This document shows, one piece after another, positions 1 through 6,363 of a stretch of DNA of 32,413 bases (position 1 is its first letter; every line of letters begins with the position of its first letter). The position numbers and the translations under genes were made by a program. The DNA comes from Nitrosomonas sp. (GTDB taxonomy: Bacteria > Pseudomonadota > Gammaproteobacteria > Burkholderiales > Nitrosomonadaceae), in contig JAJFJH010000333.1 in the NCBI GenBank assembly GCA_021774155.1, positions 1-32,413 of the forward strand, written 5' to 3'. Under the pieces are notes generated by a model. It was not told where the DNA came from and ran no database searches. It saw nothing but the letters and a program-made list of their open reading frames with translations.

Positions 1-1
1 C

Positions 2-475
2 GGTGATTTACTCCCTCGTTCTAACCCTGTTTTATCTAACATGACACTCATGGGCGCACCCGTTAGCACACAAGGTGCATTGCTGCGCAGAGGGACCGGT
101 GCAAATATCTGGAATTCAGTTTTCACTGGTTTCCCAACCTGCTTAATGATTGATGGCGCACCGACATTTGTCAATGCGGGCGCTCCGGGCAACCTAAGCG
201 GCGATTTAACCATTCAACATTCTTTTGTTGATTGCAACACTAACTTTGCGGATGGAGAAGGAGCAACATTTACCACCGCTGATTGGTTCCTTTCACAAGC
301 TGGAAACAGTGAAGAAAGCCCGCTCTTAAATGGCTTCCTACCTGCCTCAGGTTCGCCACTAACACTTGGTGGCACAGTGGTTAACGATCCTTTCTTTGAT
401 GTGGTTGATTATGTCGGCGCATTCAAAGATGAAAGCGATGATTGGACGCAAGAATGGACATTTGAATTTAATTAA
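2..475 (+). CDS. C-terminal part of a large secreted beta-helix-like protein (5' end outside window)
   Basis: The frame is open to the left edge: GDLLPRSNPVLSN precedes the first ATG at 41, so this is the 3' end of a longer gene and not a 144-residue protein. The sequence is rich in G, N, T and S with short hydrophobic strands (RRGTGANIWNSVFTGF, then CLMIDG), the texture of right-handed parallel beta-helix repeats. It ends in an acidic/aromatic tail, VDYVGAFKDESDDWTQEWTF. Similar VxYxGAxK...DWTxxWT endings are familiar from large exported or surface proteins of unknown function. No catalytic motif is visible. A clear rho-independent terminator follows 20 bases after the stop, so it ends its transcription unit. 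Exported location is inferred from composition because the N-terminus is not in the window. Confidence 0.7.
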   Translation, partial: GDLLPRSNPVLSNMTLMGAPVSTQGALLRRGTGANIWNSVFTGFPTCLMIDGAPTFVNAGAPGNLSGDLTIQHSFVDCNTNFADGEGATFTTADWFLSQAGNSEESPLLNGFLPASGSPLTLGGTVVNDPFFDVVDYVGAFKDESDDWTQEWTFEFN

Positions 476-494
476 AATGCACTAATTGTTGAAT

Positions 495-535
495 AAAAAA
501 GGCTTCTTGGCTGTAAGGCTAAGTAGCCTTTTTTT
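495..535 (+). terminator. Rho-independent terminator after the beta-helix-like gene
   Basis: Inverted repeat AAAAAAGGCT / AGCCTTTTTTT with a 20-base loop, ending in a run of seven T, starting 20 bases past the stop codon. The GC part of the stem is only four pairs, extended by A-T pairs. Confidence 0.75.
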
Positions 536-628
536 ATGATTAACATCACTAGTGTCATTACCAAGGGAAACTGACGAACTAATTATCAGGGGACTTTGTC
601 GTAAAACTCTATTAGTAGCTCGTTAGTC

Positions 629-751
629 TTACAATGAATCATCATCGATGAAATAGGTGCCGTTGGGTGCAACAGGCTTAAACAGCAACCATGCGATGTG
701 AGACAACGTCTCATCATCAATAGATTGACCTTGCTGCCGTAAGCTTTGGTG
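629..751 (-). pseudogene. Possible remnant of a Tn3-family transposase C-terminus
   Basis: On the minus strand, between in-frame stops, about 40 codons read HQSLRQQGQSIDDETLSH and on to PNGTYFIDDDSL. From memory, the first half resembles the C-terminal tail of Tn3-family TnpA proteins (LRxxG...DDxLLxHLSPL...). The second half matches less well. Upstream in the same frame there are several stops, and no start codon or SD is present, so this is a fragment and not a gene. No terminal inverted repeats were recognised. The identification is tentative because it comes from recalled motif similarity without a database search. Confidence 0.3.
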
Positions 752-870
752 TTATCTGAACCTCAACTGGATAAATGAGCGCTATAAGGTGTCGTAGTGT
801 GTCATTTCCTTGACGAAGTTTATTCATAAATTCTATTACGACCCAAGTTCAAAAAATTTTATTAAATACG

Positions 871-898
871 CTTGAAAATCTATTAGGCGACCTTAGAT
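871..898 (+). promoter_or_regulatory. Candidate sigma32 (RpoH) promoter of hsp20
   Basis: CTTGAAA at 871-877 is a perfect match to the sigma32 -35 consensus. After 13 bases comes CCTTAGAT (891-898), a partial match to CCCCATnT. The predicted transcript start near 905 gives a leader of about 75 bases before the hsp20 ATG, the usual size for small heat shock genes. Confidence 0.45.
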
Positions 899-901
899 CA
901 T

Positions 902-980
902 TGTTGTCGGCGGTATGTCCAACATGGAATACCATCGATTTTGACTTTATTTTATTTTTGCTTCTAACGGAGGATATATT
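902..980 (+). promoter_or_regulatory. Candidate ROSE-like RNA thermometer in the hsp20 leader
   Basis: The SD GGAGG (969-973) can pair with CTTCT (961-965) across a 3-base loop. The pairing continues as U959-A974 with G960 left bulged. This is the arrangement of ROSE elements, where a UUGCU motif masks the SD through weak and non-canonical pairs. Two further hairpins lie upstream: TGTTG/CAACA (902-906 with 920-924) and ATGG-AATA-CCAT (924-935). The first two share base 924, so they would compete or stack. ROSE elements are typical of proteobacterial hsp20/ibpA genes. Folding energy was not computed. Confidence 0.45.
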
Positions 981-1463
981 ATGAACTCAATTGATTTAAC
1001 CCCTCTTTATCGCAGTAGTATCGGCTTTGACCGCTTTGGATCTTTGCTAGATAACGCACTAAGGGCAGATACAGCTGCGTCCGGTTATCCACCTTATAAT
1101 ATCGAAATAATTGATGAAAACCATTATGCAATCACCTTGGCGGTAGCGGGTTTTTCTCAAAACGAACTCAATATTAATGTGGAAAAAGGCGTACTGATTG
1201 TTCATGGTAAAAGAGCCGTTGCTGATGAGCATAGGTATCTCCATCATGGCATTGCCAATCGTACGTTTGAACGCAGGTTTAATCTTGCCGATTATGTCGA
1301 GGTGATCAATGCCGATCTATCAAACGGCCTGTTGACCATTAGCCTAGCTAGAGAAATACCTGAGGCAATGAAACCAAAAACCATTGCCATTAATCAGAGT
1401 GATAATGCGTTGAAGCATACGGCCAAAGATAAACCCGGAGAAAAAAGGATCAAAGCTGCTTAA
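981..1463 (+). CDS. Small heat shock protein, Hsp20/alpha-crystallin (IbpA-like)
   Basis: ATP-independent holdase chaperone that binds unfolding proteins in the cytoplasm and passes them to DnaK/ClpB. The 160-residue protein has a short N-terminal arm (FDRFGSLLDNAL), an alpha-crystallin domain at about residues 36-128 (YNIEIIDENHYAITLAVAGF, then GIANRTFERRF and LSNGLLTISLARE), and a C-terminal extension with an IxI-type oligomerisation motif (KTIAI). The length and arrangement match IbpA/HspA-type bacterial sHSPs. A strong SD (GGAGG, 7-base spacing) fixes the start. It stands alone with its own candidate sigma32 promoter and terminator, so heat induction is likely at both transcription and translation. 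The overlapping minus-strand ORFs are shadows. Confidence 0.95.
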   Translation: MNSIDLTPLYRSSIGFDRFGSLLDNALRADTAASGYPPYNIEIIDENHYAITLAVAGFSQNELNINVEKGVLIVHGKRAVADEHRYLHHGIANRTFERRFNLADYVEVINADLSNGLLTISLAREIPEAMKPKTIAINQSDNALKHTAKDKPGEKRIKAA

Positions 1464-1468
1464 CATGG

Positions 1469-1496
1469 AAAAGGCTGTGTGCACCACAGCCTTTTT
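1469..1496 (+). terminator. Rho-independent terminator of hsp20
   Basis: Perfect 11-base stem AAAAGGCTGTG / CACAGCCTTTT with a 5-base loop and a T-rich tail, starting 6 bases past the hsp20 stop codon. Confidence 0.9.
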
Positions 1497-1500
1497 ATCC

Positions 1501-1602
1501 GGGGCTGAAACTAGCGGTGTTTCCTTAGAGTAACTTGTCGTGCATATGTAGGGTACTGTAATGCTGTGTATAGCATGTTCGTGCCGCTGGGTTTCAGACC
1601 CC
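1501..1602. repeat. Imperfect inverted repeat bracketing about 65 bases
   Basis: GGGGCTGAAACTAGCGG (1501-1517) pairs with CCGCTGGGTTTCAGACCCC (1584-1602) with one bulge and a small internal loop. A second hairpin, ATGCT-GTGTAT-AGCAT (1561-1576), lies inside. There is no T-tract and no ORF. It may be a small mobile-element footprint, a structured RNA or a leader element for the downstream yfdX-like gene; the sequence alone does not decide. Confidence 0.4.
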
Positions 1603-1672
1603 ATTAAGTATTCCACCTTATTTAATTATAGAAACAGTGGGTTGTTATTAATAAAATACAGGAGAATATACT

Positions 1673-2593
1673 ATGAAGACTAGAACATCTATGCTTTGCC
1701 TAAGTATTTTACTGGTTATTCTATTTTCATCACCGCTATATGCAGAGGAAAATAGGGCCACAAAAAAATCCAGAAACTTGACTGAATCTTCAATGTCAGA
1801 TCCGAATGAAAATGCTAACGTAGAAGAAAAGGTTAGTCAGAAACGGGAAAAAATTGTTAAAGAAGCGGTAGCTGCTATTGAAGAAACAAAGAAGGCTTTA
1901 ACAGCACTGGAAAATGATAGGAAACAGGATGCATTAAATGCGCTAGAAAAATCAGTAGGCAAATTAGAAATTGTCCTTGAACGAGACCCAGATTTGGCAT
2001 TTGCTGTCATTGATACAAAAATTGCTATTCATGACTTATATGCATCGCTGAAAGGTATTGAGCAGGCAAAAAAACAAGCAGAGGACTACCTAGAAGATAA
2101 TGATATTCAAAAAGCGCGAGGCACTCTGAAAGGTATGGCTAGCGAAGTAGTTATTAGCGCCGTAAGCATTCCGCTAGCGACTTATCCAGAAGCCATAAAA
2201 GATGTGGTCCCGCTTATAGATGCTGGTAAAACTAAGGAAGCCAAAACTGCTTTGCATGTTGCATTAAATTCTCTAATAGTAACCGATTATATAATTCCAT
2301 TACCCTTCATAAGGGCTGAGGAAAACCTCAACTTAGCTGAATCTCTAGCAGAGAAAAAGGATCGTACGGAAAAAGAAAACACATCATTAACATTCTTACT
2401 AGAGGATGCACGCTTTCAGCTAAAAATGGCTGAAGCGCTTGGTTATGGTAATGAAGTAGTCTACGAAACATTACATAAACAAATAGACAAAGTTATAGAA
2501 AAGACTGAAGGAAATAAATATGGAAGTGGTTATTTTGACGAGATTTCTGAATTTCTTTCAGAACTTATTAGTCCTCTCACAGAAAATAAGTAG
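1673..2593 (+). CDS. YfdX family protein, exported
   Basis: A 306-residue protein with a signal peptide (residues 1 to about 24: basic start, hydrophobic core LCLSILLVILFSSPLYA, cleavage before EEN), then a low-complexity charged linker and an all-helical domain at about 50-295. The stretch KEAVAAIEETKKALTALEN...ALNALEKSVGKLEIVLERDP is the recognisable YfdX-family signature. In Escherichia/Salmonella, YfdX belongs to the EvgA acid/drug stress regulon and the protein has been described as pH-responsive and chaperone-like; its precise function is not settled. Periplasmic location is inferred. SD AGGAG lies before ATG with good spacing. Its position next to hsp20 suggests a stress island, but a separate leader and terminator show independent transcription. 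Confidence 0.8.
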   Translation: MKTRTSMLCLSILLVILFSSPLYAEENRATKKSRNLTESSMSDPNENANVEEKVSQKREKIVKEAVAAIEETKKALTALENDRKQDALNALEKSVGKLEIVLERDPDLAFAVIDTKIAIHDLYASLKGIEQAKKQAEDYLEDNDIQKARGTLKGMASEVVISAVSIPLATYPEAIKDVVPLIDAGKTKEAKTALHVALNSLIVTDYIIPLPFIRAEENLNLAESLAEKKDRTEKENTSLTFLLEDARFQLKMAEALGYGNEVVYETLHKQIDKVIEKTEGNKYGSGYFDEISEFLSELISPLTENK

Positions 2594-2625
2594 TTGTGTA
2601 CGGTAGAGATTTGTGAGGATTATTT

Positions 2626-2663
2626 CCCCGTAGCACGCCTGTACTGCTACGGGGTGGTTTTTT
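2626..2663 (+). terminator. Rho-independent terminator after the yfdX-like gene
   Basis: Perfect 10-base stem CCCCGTAGCA / TGCTACGGGG, 9-base loop, followed by TGGTTTTTT. It starts 33 bases after the stop codon. Confidence 0.9.
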
Positions 2664-2998
2664 AACATAGTAAAATTGCTCGTTACGGAAAAGATTTTAT
2701 CCGCCGCTAGTCGTATACATGAGAAAACCTTACAGAAGGAGGCGACTTACTTCCACGGTTACTATTATGGTGTGTACCTATAATGCGTTCCAGCTTATCA
2801 TCCCGCTGCCACGTAATGTAAAAACAGTGTGCTGACAATCCACCTGCCAAAAATAAGTAGTGAAAAAGCCAAAAACATTCCATTATCTTGACATATAGTT
2901 TTTTATTAGCTCTATGCAATAAGCTGTCCTAGTGCATATTTATGGATGAACTTGCACGGCTTCATGGGCATTGGGCCAAATACGCGAGACAGCTATCG
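2664..2998. other. Intergenic region without a supported gene
   Basis: The only open frame is 70 codons on the minus strand (2707-2919). It starts with TTG, lacks a clear SD, and contains one hydrophobic stretch (CFWLFHYLFLAGGLSAHCFYI). I do not recognise it and do not call it. No repeats, tRNA or promoter were identified. Confidence 0.4.
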
Positions 2999-3367
2999 CT
3001 ATTTTTCCGGTTTTACTTCACCCGTGAGCCAATCCCAGTCCAGTTTGGTTGGATTTGCCATATAGTCATCTGCATTTTCTACTACATCTTCAAGATAGCT
3101 TCGACGTAGCTTTAATTTAATATCGGGTGAATGTTCGCCTTCCACAACAGGTGTGAACATTCCATCAACAAAACGTGTACTAAAGTATGCGAGTTGCTCG
3201 TTTTCTTCACCTGTCATTATGAAAGTAATAGTATCTTGCGAATAAATGCGGTTAATCCCAGCAAGTATCCCATTGAGTAGCGGTAAATGCCGGTGTCTGA
3301 ACAGCGCGTAATTGCAAATATTAATATAATATTTAATAAGTGTTTTGTTGGTTAATTTTTCATTCAT
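2999..3367 (-). CDS. Conserved-looking protein of unknown function, 122 aa
   Basis: A soluble protein without signal peptide or membrane segment. The N-terminal third is helical and basic/aromatic (YYINICNYALFRHRHLPLLNGIL). The rest alternates strand-like segments (DTITFIMTGEENEQLAYFSTRFVDGMF, then PDIKLKLRRSYLEDVV) and ends in a Trp-rich tail (TKLDWDWLTGE). The order 'strand, FVDG, PDIKLKLxxxYLEDV, helix' is faintly like an SCP2/sterol-carrier-type fold, but this is only an impression. The ATG has an SD-like AGGTGAG 10 bases upstream, and base composition matches the neighbours. It stands alone between a stress gene pointing away and ffh on the same strand, with 375 bases separating it from ffh. 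Function unknown. Confidence 0.6.
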   Translation of the reverse strand: MNEKLTNKTLIKYYINICNYALFRHRHLPLLNGILAGINRIYSQDTITFIMTGEENEQLAYFSTRFVDGMFTPVVEGEHSPDIKLKLRRSYLEDVVENADDYMANPTKLDWDWLTGEVKPEK

Positions 3368-3742
3368 CTAGTTTTATCTCACCTATTTTTAAGAAGTGTC
3401 AGAAGTTGATAAAAATCTTGCAAATATCTTGTATATTGTACTAGTTGAGCCTGTCGGATAATAGCTATTTTCGCAAGAAATCGATTGCTATCCTTCTGTT
3501 TTATAAAAATAATTATTCTTAAAGTCGTCATTTTTATTATTTATCAGACAGAAGCATCCTGGTATTTTTCTTTTATAAAAGCCTGAGTTAAAGTACGGCA
3601 AAATCCCATGGTATTAACCAATTAACATACTAGCTCAGATCTAACTTGGCTATCAGACGCCCCCAACACTGGGCAACACACGATCAAACCTTTCTTAATT
3701 TCTTTTTTTGGCCGGAGGGTTATTTTATCGATTTAATTGTTT
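3368..3742. other. AT-rich intergenic region between ffh and the 122-aa gene
   Basis: It contains no ORF of note. It must hold the 3' end of the ffh transcript and a promoter for the 122-aa gene, both on the minus strand, but no convincing terminator stem with a T-tract was found downstream of ffh. A weak inverted repeat, GGATAATAGC...GCTATCC, lies near 3455-3495. Confidence 0.4.
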
Positions 3743-5092
3743 TTAACGCATCTTAGGCATCATCCCCTTAAGGCCACGCATCATTTTTGACATGCCGCCT
3801 TTATTCATCATTTTCATCATTTTACGGGCTTGTTCAAACTGAGATAACACGCGATTGACTTCTTGCACGGAAACACCCGAGCCCGCTGCGATTCGTCTCT
3901 TGCGTGTTGCTTTTAGAATATCTGGCTTGGTGCGTTCTTGTGGTGTCATTGAATTAATGATCGCCTCAGTGCGATTAATTACTTTCTCATCGACATTAAC
4001 ATTTTGTGCGGCTTGGCTCAAATGGGCAGGTAATTTATCCATCAAGGCACTCATGCCACCCATTTTTTTCATTTGCTGAAACTGCATTCTGAAATCATTC
4101 AGGTCAAAGCCCTTGCCTGATTTCATTTTCTTCATCAGTTTCTTGGCTTCATCCTGGTCTGCACTTCGATGCGCTTCTTCAATCAGACCCAGCACGTCAC
4201 CCATGCCAAGAATACGAGACGCCATACGATCAGGGTAAAATTCTTCTAATCCAGTTAATTTCTCTGCAATACCGGTGAATTTTATGGGCTTACCTGTCAC
4301 ATGACGAACAGACAATGCCGCACCACCACGCGAATCACCATCAAGCTTAGTAAGGATGACACCCGTTAAAGGCAACGCATCAGAAAATGCTTTGGCCGTA
4401 TTAACCGCATCTTGCCCTTGCATGGCGTCGACCACGAATAAGGTCTCAATCGGCTTCAAAATTGTTTCAAGCTCACTGATTTCTTGCATCATGGCTTCGT
4501 CAATACCCAACCGTCCAGCGGTATCAACAATTAACACATCATGATGATGTCTACGAGCATAATCCAAAGCCGCCACACCGATATCTCCTGGCTTTTGATC
4601 GGTTTGTGTTGGAAAGAAATCTGCGCCAATCTGCTCTGCTAGCAACGCCAGCTGCTGAATCGCGGCAGGCCGATAGACGTCACAAGAAACCAGGAGTACT
4701 TTTTTCTTTTTTTGCTCCATCAACCACTTAGCAAGCTTACCACTACTGGTGGTTTTACCAGCGCCTTGCAAACCTGCCATGAGAATAACAGCAGGCGGAA
4801 CCGTACTGAGATTTAACTCGGCGGCCTCTCCACCCATAATCTCAATTAGTTCTTTATTTACAACGCCAACTAGCGCTTGTCCAGGCGTGAGGCTGTCCAT
4901 GACCTCATGACCGACGGCTTTTTCCTTAACACGCGCGATAAAATCTTTGATGACGGGCAGCGCCACATCCGCTTCCAATAGGGCCATGCGAATTTCACGC
5001 AGTGCTTTCTGAATATTATCTTCAGTTAACCTGGCCTCGCCACGTAATGTTTTAATGACACCGGAAAGTCGACCGGTAAGATTGTCAAACAT
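3743..5092 (-). CDS. ffh: Signal recognition particle protein Ffh (SRP54)
   Basis: GTPase that with 4.5S RNA binds signal sequences of nascent inner-membrane proteins and delivers them to FtsY. Visible are the N domain (MFDNLTGRLSGVIKTLRG), the G domain with P-loop GLQGAGKT (about residue 107), DVYRPAA, DTAGRL and TKLDGD, and a Met-rich M domain. The M domain has the finger-loop/RNA-binding segments RMQFQQMKKMGGM and TRKRRIAAGSG, then a C-terminal run of Met/Lys (ARKMMKMMNKGGMSKMMRG). The 449-residue length is normal. I prefer ATG at 5092 over the TTG at 5098 because GAGGG sits 7 bases before the ATG. It diverges from the CcsA-like gene. Confidence 0.98.
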   Translation of the reverse strand: MFDNLTGRLSGVIKTLRGEARLTEDNIQKALREIRMALLEADVALPVIKDFIARVKEKAVGHEVMDSLTPGQALVGVVNKELIEIMGGEAAELNLSTVPPAVILMAGLQGAGKTTSSGKLAKWLMEQKKKKVLLVSCDVYRPAAIQQLALLAEQIGADFFPTQTDQKPGDIGVAALDYARRHHHDVLIVDTAGRLGIDEAMMQEISELETILKPIETLFVVDAMQGQDAVNTAKAFSDALPLTGVILTKLDGDSRGGAALSVRHVTGKPIKFTGIAEKLTGLEEFYPDRMASRILGMGDVLGLIEEAHRSADQDEAKKLMKKMKSGKGFDLNDFRMQFQQMKKMGGMSALMDKLPAHLSQAAQNVNVDEKVINRTEAIINSMTPQERTKPDILKATRKRRIAAGSGVSVQEVNRVLSQFEQARKMMKMMNKGGMSKMMRGLKGMMPKMR

Positions 5093-5218
5093 GCTCAAAC
5101 CCTCACAAATATGGTGGTATAGAAATAAAAATTAATGAAATATCCTGGTTAGCACTTTGAATTTATTAGTGTGCCATGTAGACTAAACGGATATTTCTGT
5201 CTTTTTAATCGATAATCA

Positions 5219-6058
5219 ATGCCCATCATTTTAACTTATCTCGCCGCCTTTTTGCTCTATACACTAATTGGCTGGCATTTCTGGCGAACTCGATGGAATG
5301 GATCTGCAATTGCTAACAACAAGAATAGTGATGCAGCCCCAGGATGGGAGCGTTATGTCATGCTCGCGCCCCTAACGCTACACGGTATCACACTTTATCA
5401 ATCTATACTTGTAGGGGACGGCTTAAGTTTTGGAGTGGGAAGCGCGATTTCCTCCATTGTCTGGCTCACCGCGTTTATTTATTCATTTTCAGGCTTGTTT
5501 TATCGTTTAGAAGGTTTACAAACTTTATTCGCACCAGTCGCTGCCGTTGGAGCCGTCAGCGTATTACTACCACTAGCTTTCCCTTCGATACATCCATTGG
5601 TTAATGCGGGCCTCCCTGCTTTTAAAGCACACATGATGGTTGCTATGATGGCTTATAGTTTTTTGACCATTGCGGTATTACATGCTTTATTAATGATGGC
5701 CGTTGAACGTCGCCTGCACCATCCATCAGCATCCCCTCTATTAACTAATTTACCGCCGCTCTTAGTGATGGAGAAATTACTTTTCCGTATCATTTGGACG
5801 GGTTTTATCTTGCTGACACTCACGCTATTTAGCGGCGTTATTTTTTCTCAGGAAGTCTTTGGCCAACCGCTCACCTTTTCACACAAAACCTTATTTGGCT
5901 TTATTTCTTGGGGTGTGTTTGCCGCGTTACTTTTTGGCAGACATCTATATGGCTGGCGCGGACGCATTGCCATACGCTGGACAATAGCCGGGTTTATCAT
6001 TTTGTTGTTAGCCTATATTGGCAGTAAATTTGTCGCTGAAATCATATTAAATCGCTAG
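5219..6058 (+). CDS. CcsA/YpjD-type cytochrome c assembly membrane protein
   Basis: A 279-residue inner-membrane protein with about eight hydrophobic helices, the first at residues 2-20. Members of the CcsA/CcmC/HemX superfamily handle heme at the membrane. The conserved His positions of the family are visible at H138 (FKAHMMVAMMAYSFL), H222 (TFSHKTLFGFISWGVFA) and H242 (FGRHLYGWRG). This short single-gene form is the YpjD/HemX-like protein found beside ffh in many proteobacteria, and is distinct from the CcsB/CcsA pair of system II. Exact substrate is unknown; a role in cytochrome c or heme handling is inferred from the family. The stop TAG overlaps the SD of the next gene, so the two are translationally linked. 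No clear SD precedes its own ATG. Confidence 0.85.
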   Translation: MPIILTYLAAFLLYTLIGWHFWRTRWNGSAIANNKNSDAAPGWERYVMLAPLTLHGITLYQSILVGDGLSFGVGSAISSIVWLTAFIYSFSGLFYRLEGLQTLFAPVAAVGAVSVLLPLAFPSIHPLVNAGLPAFKAHMMVAMMAYSFLTIAVLHALLMMAVERRLHHPSASPLLTNLPPLLVMEKLLFRIIWTGFILLTLTLFSGVIFSQEVFGQPLTFSHKTLFGFISWGVFAALLFGRHLYGWRGRIAIRWTIAGFIILLLAYIGSKFVAEIILNR

Positions 6059-6068
6059 GAAAATGAGA

Positions 6069-6320
6069 ATGAGTCAAGAGAATATATCTTGTGAGCTACA
6101 CGATTTTATAGAAATTGCCTGTATGTATGGTTACCAAGTCCAATTGACGTTGAAAGACAACCAAACTCTTGAGGGCAAAGCTGTTGATATCAAAACTTCT
6201 AAAGAAAAACGTGAATACTTGATTATTAACAATGGACAAGAGCAACAAGTAGAGTTAACACAACTGACAAAAATGTCTGTTCTTACACAGAATGCTCAGT
6301 TTAAAGAAGTTAATTTTTAA
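6069..6320 (+). CDS. Rof-like Rho-binding antiterminator
   Basis: An 83-residue acidic protein resembling Rof (YaeO), which binds Rho and reduces Rho-dependent termination. The shared layout is CxxxDxxEIACxxxxxVxLxLKDxxxLxGKAxDIxxxKxxEYLxI, followed by a final strand (VELTQLTKM); E. coli Rof reads LELACQHHLMLTLELKDG at the same place. This gives a small Sm-like beta fold. I chose ATG 6069 over ATG 6063 because AGGA (6057-6060), embedded in the stop codon of the upstream gene, lies 8 bases before 6069 but only 2 before 6063. It lies 10 bases beyond the CcsA-like stop and 43 bases before the AsmA gene, so it is co-transcribed. Similarity judged by eye. Confidence 0.7.
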   Translation: MSQENISCELHDFIEIACMYGYQVQLTLKDNQTLEGKAVDIKTSKEKREYLIINNGQEQQVELTQLTKMSVLTQNAQFKEVNF

Positions 6321-6363
6321 CAGGTAAACCGCACGACTATTTCCCAAATGATTCATCTCTCCA

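Larger units (their letters stand above)
536..980. other. Intergenic region with a transposase-like remnant and the hsp20 promoter/leader
   Basis: No intact gene lies between the terminator and hsp20. The left half carries a decayed minus-strand reading frame (separate entry). The right half holds a sigma32-like promoter and a leader with candidate thermosensing structure (separate entries). Confidence 0.6.

Noticed and set aside
2707-2919. 70-codon minus-strand ORF with one hydrophobic segment
   Set aside because: It starts with TTG, has no SD, no recognisable family and lies in a non-conserved-looking gap; too weak to call as a gene.
3600-3742. Possible rho-independent terminator downstream of ffh
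   Set aside because: A T-rich/A-rich stretch (GGCCAAAAAAAG on the minus strand) exists but no adequate stem precedes a U-tract.
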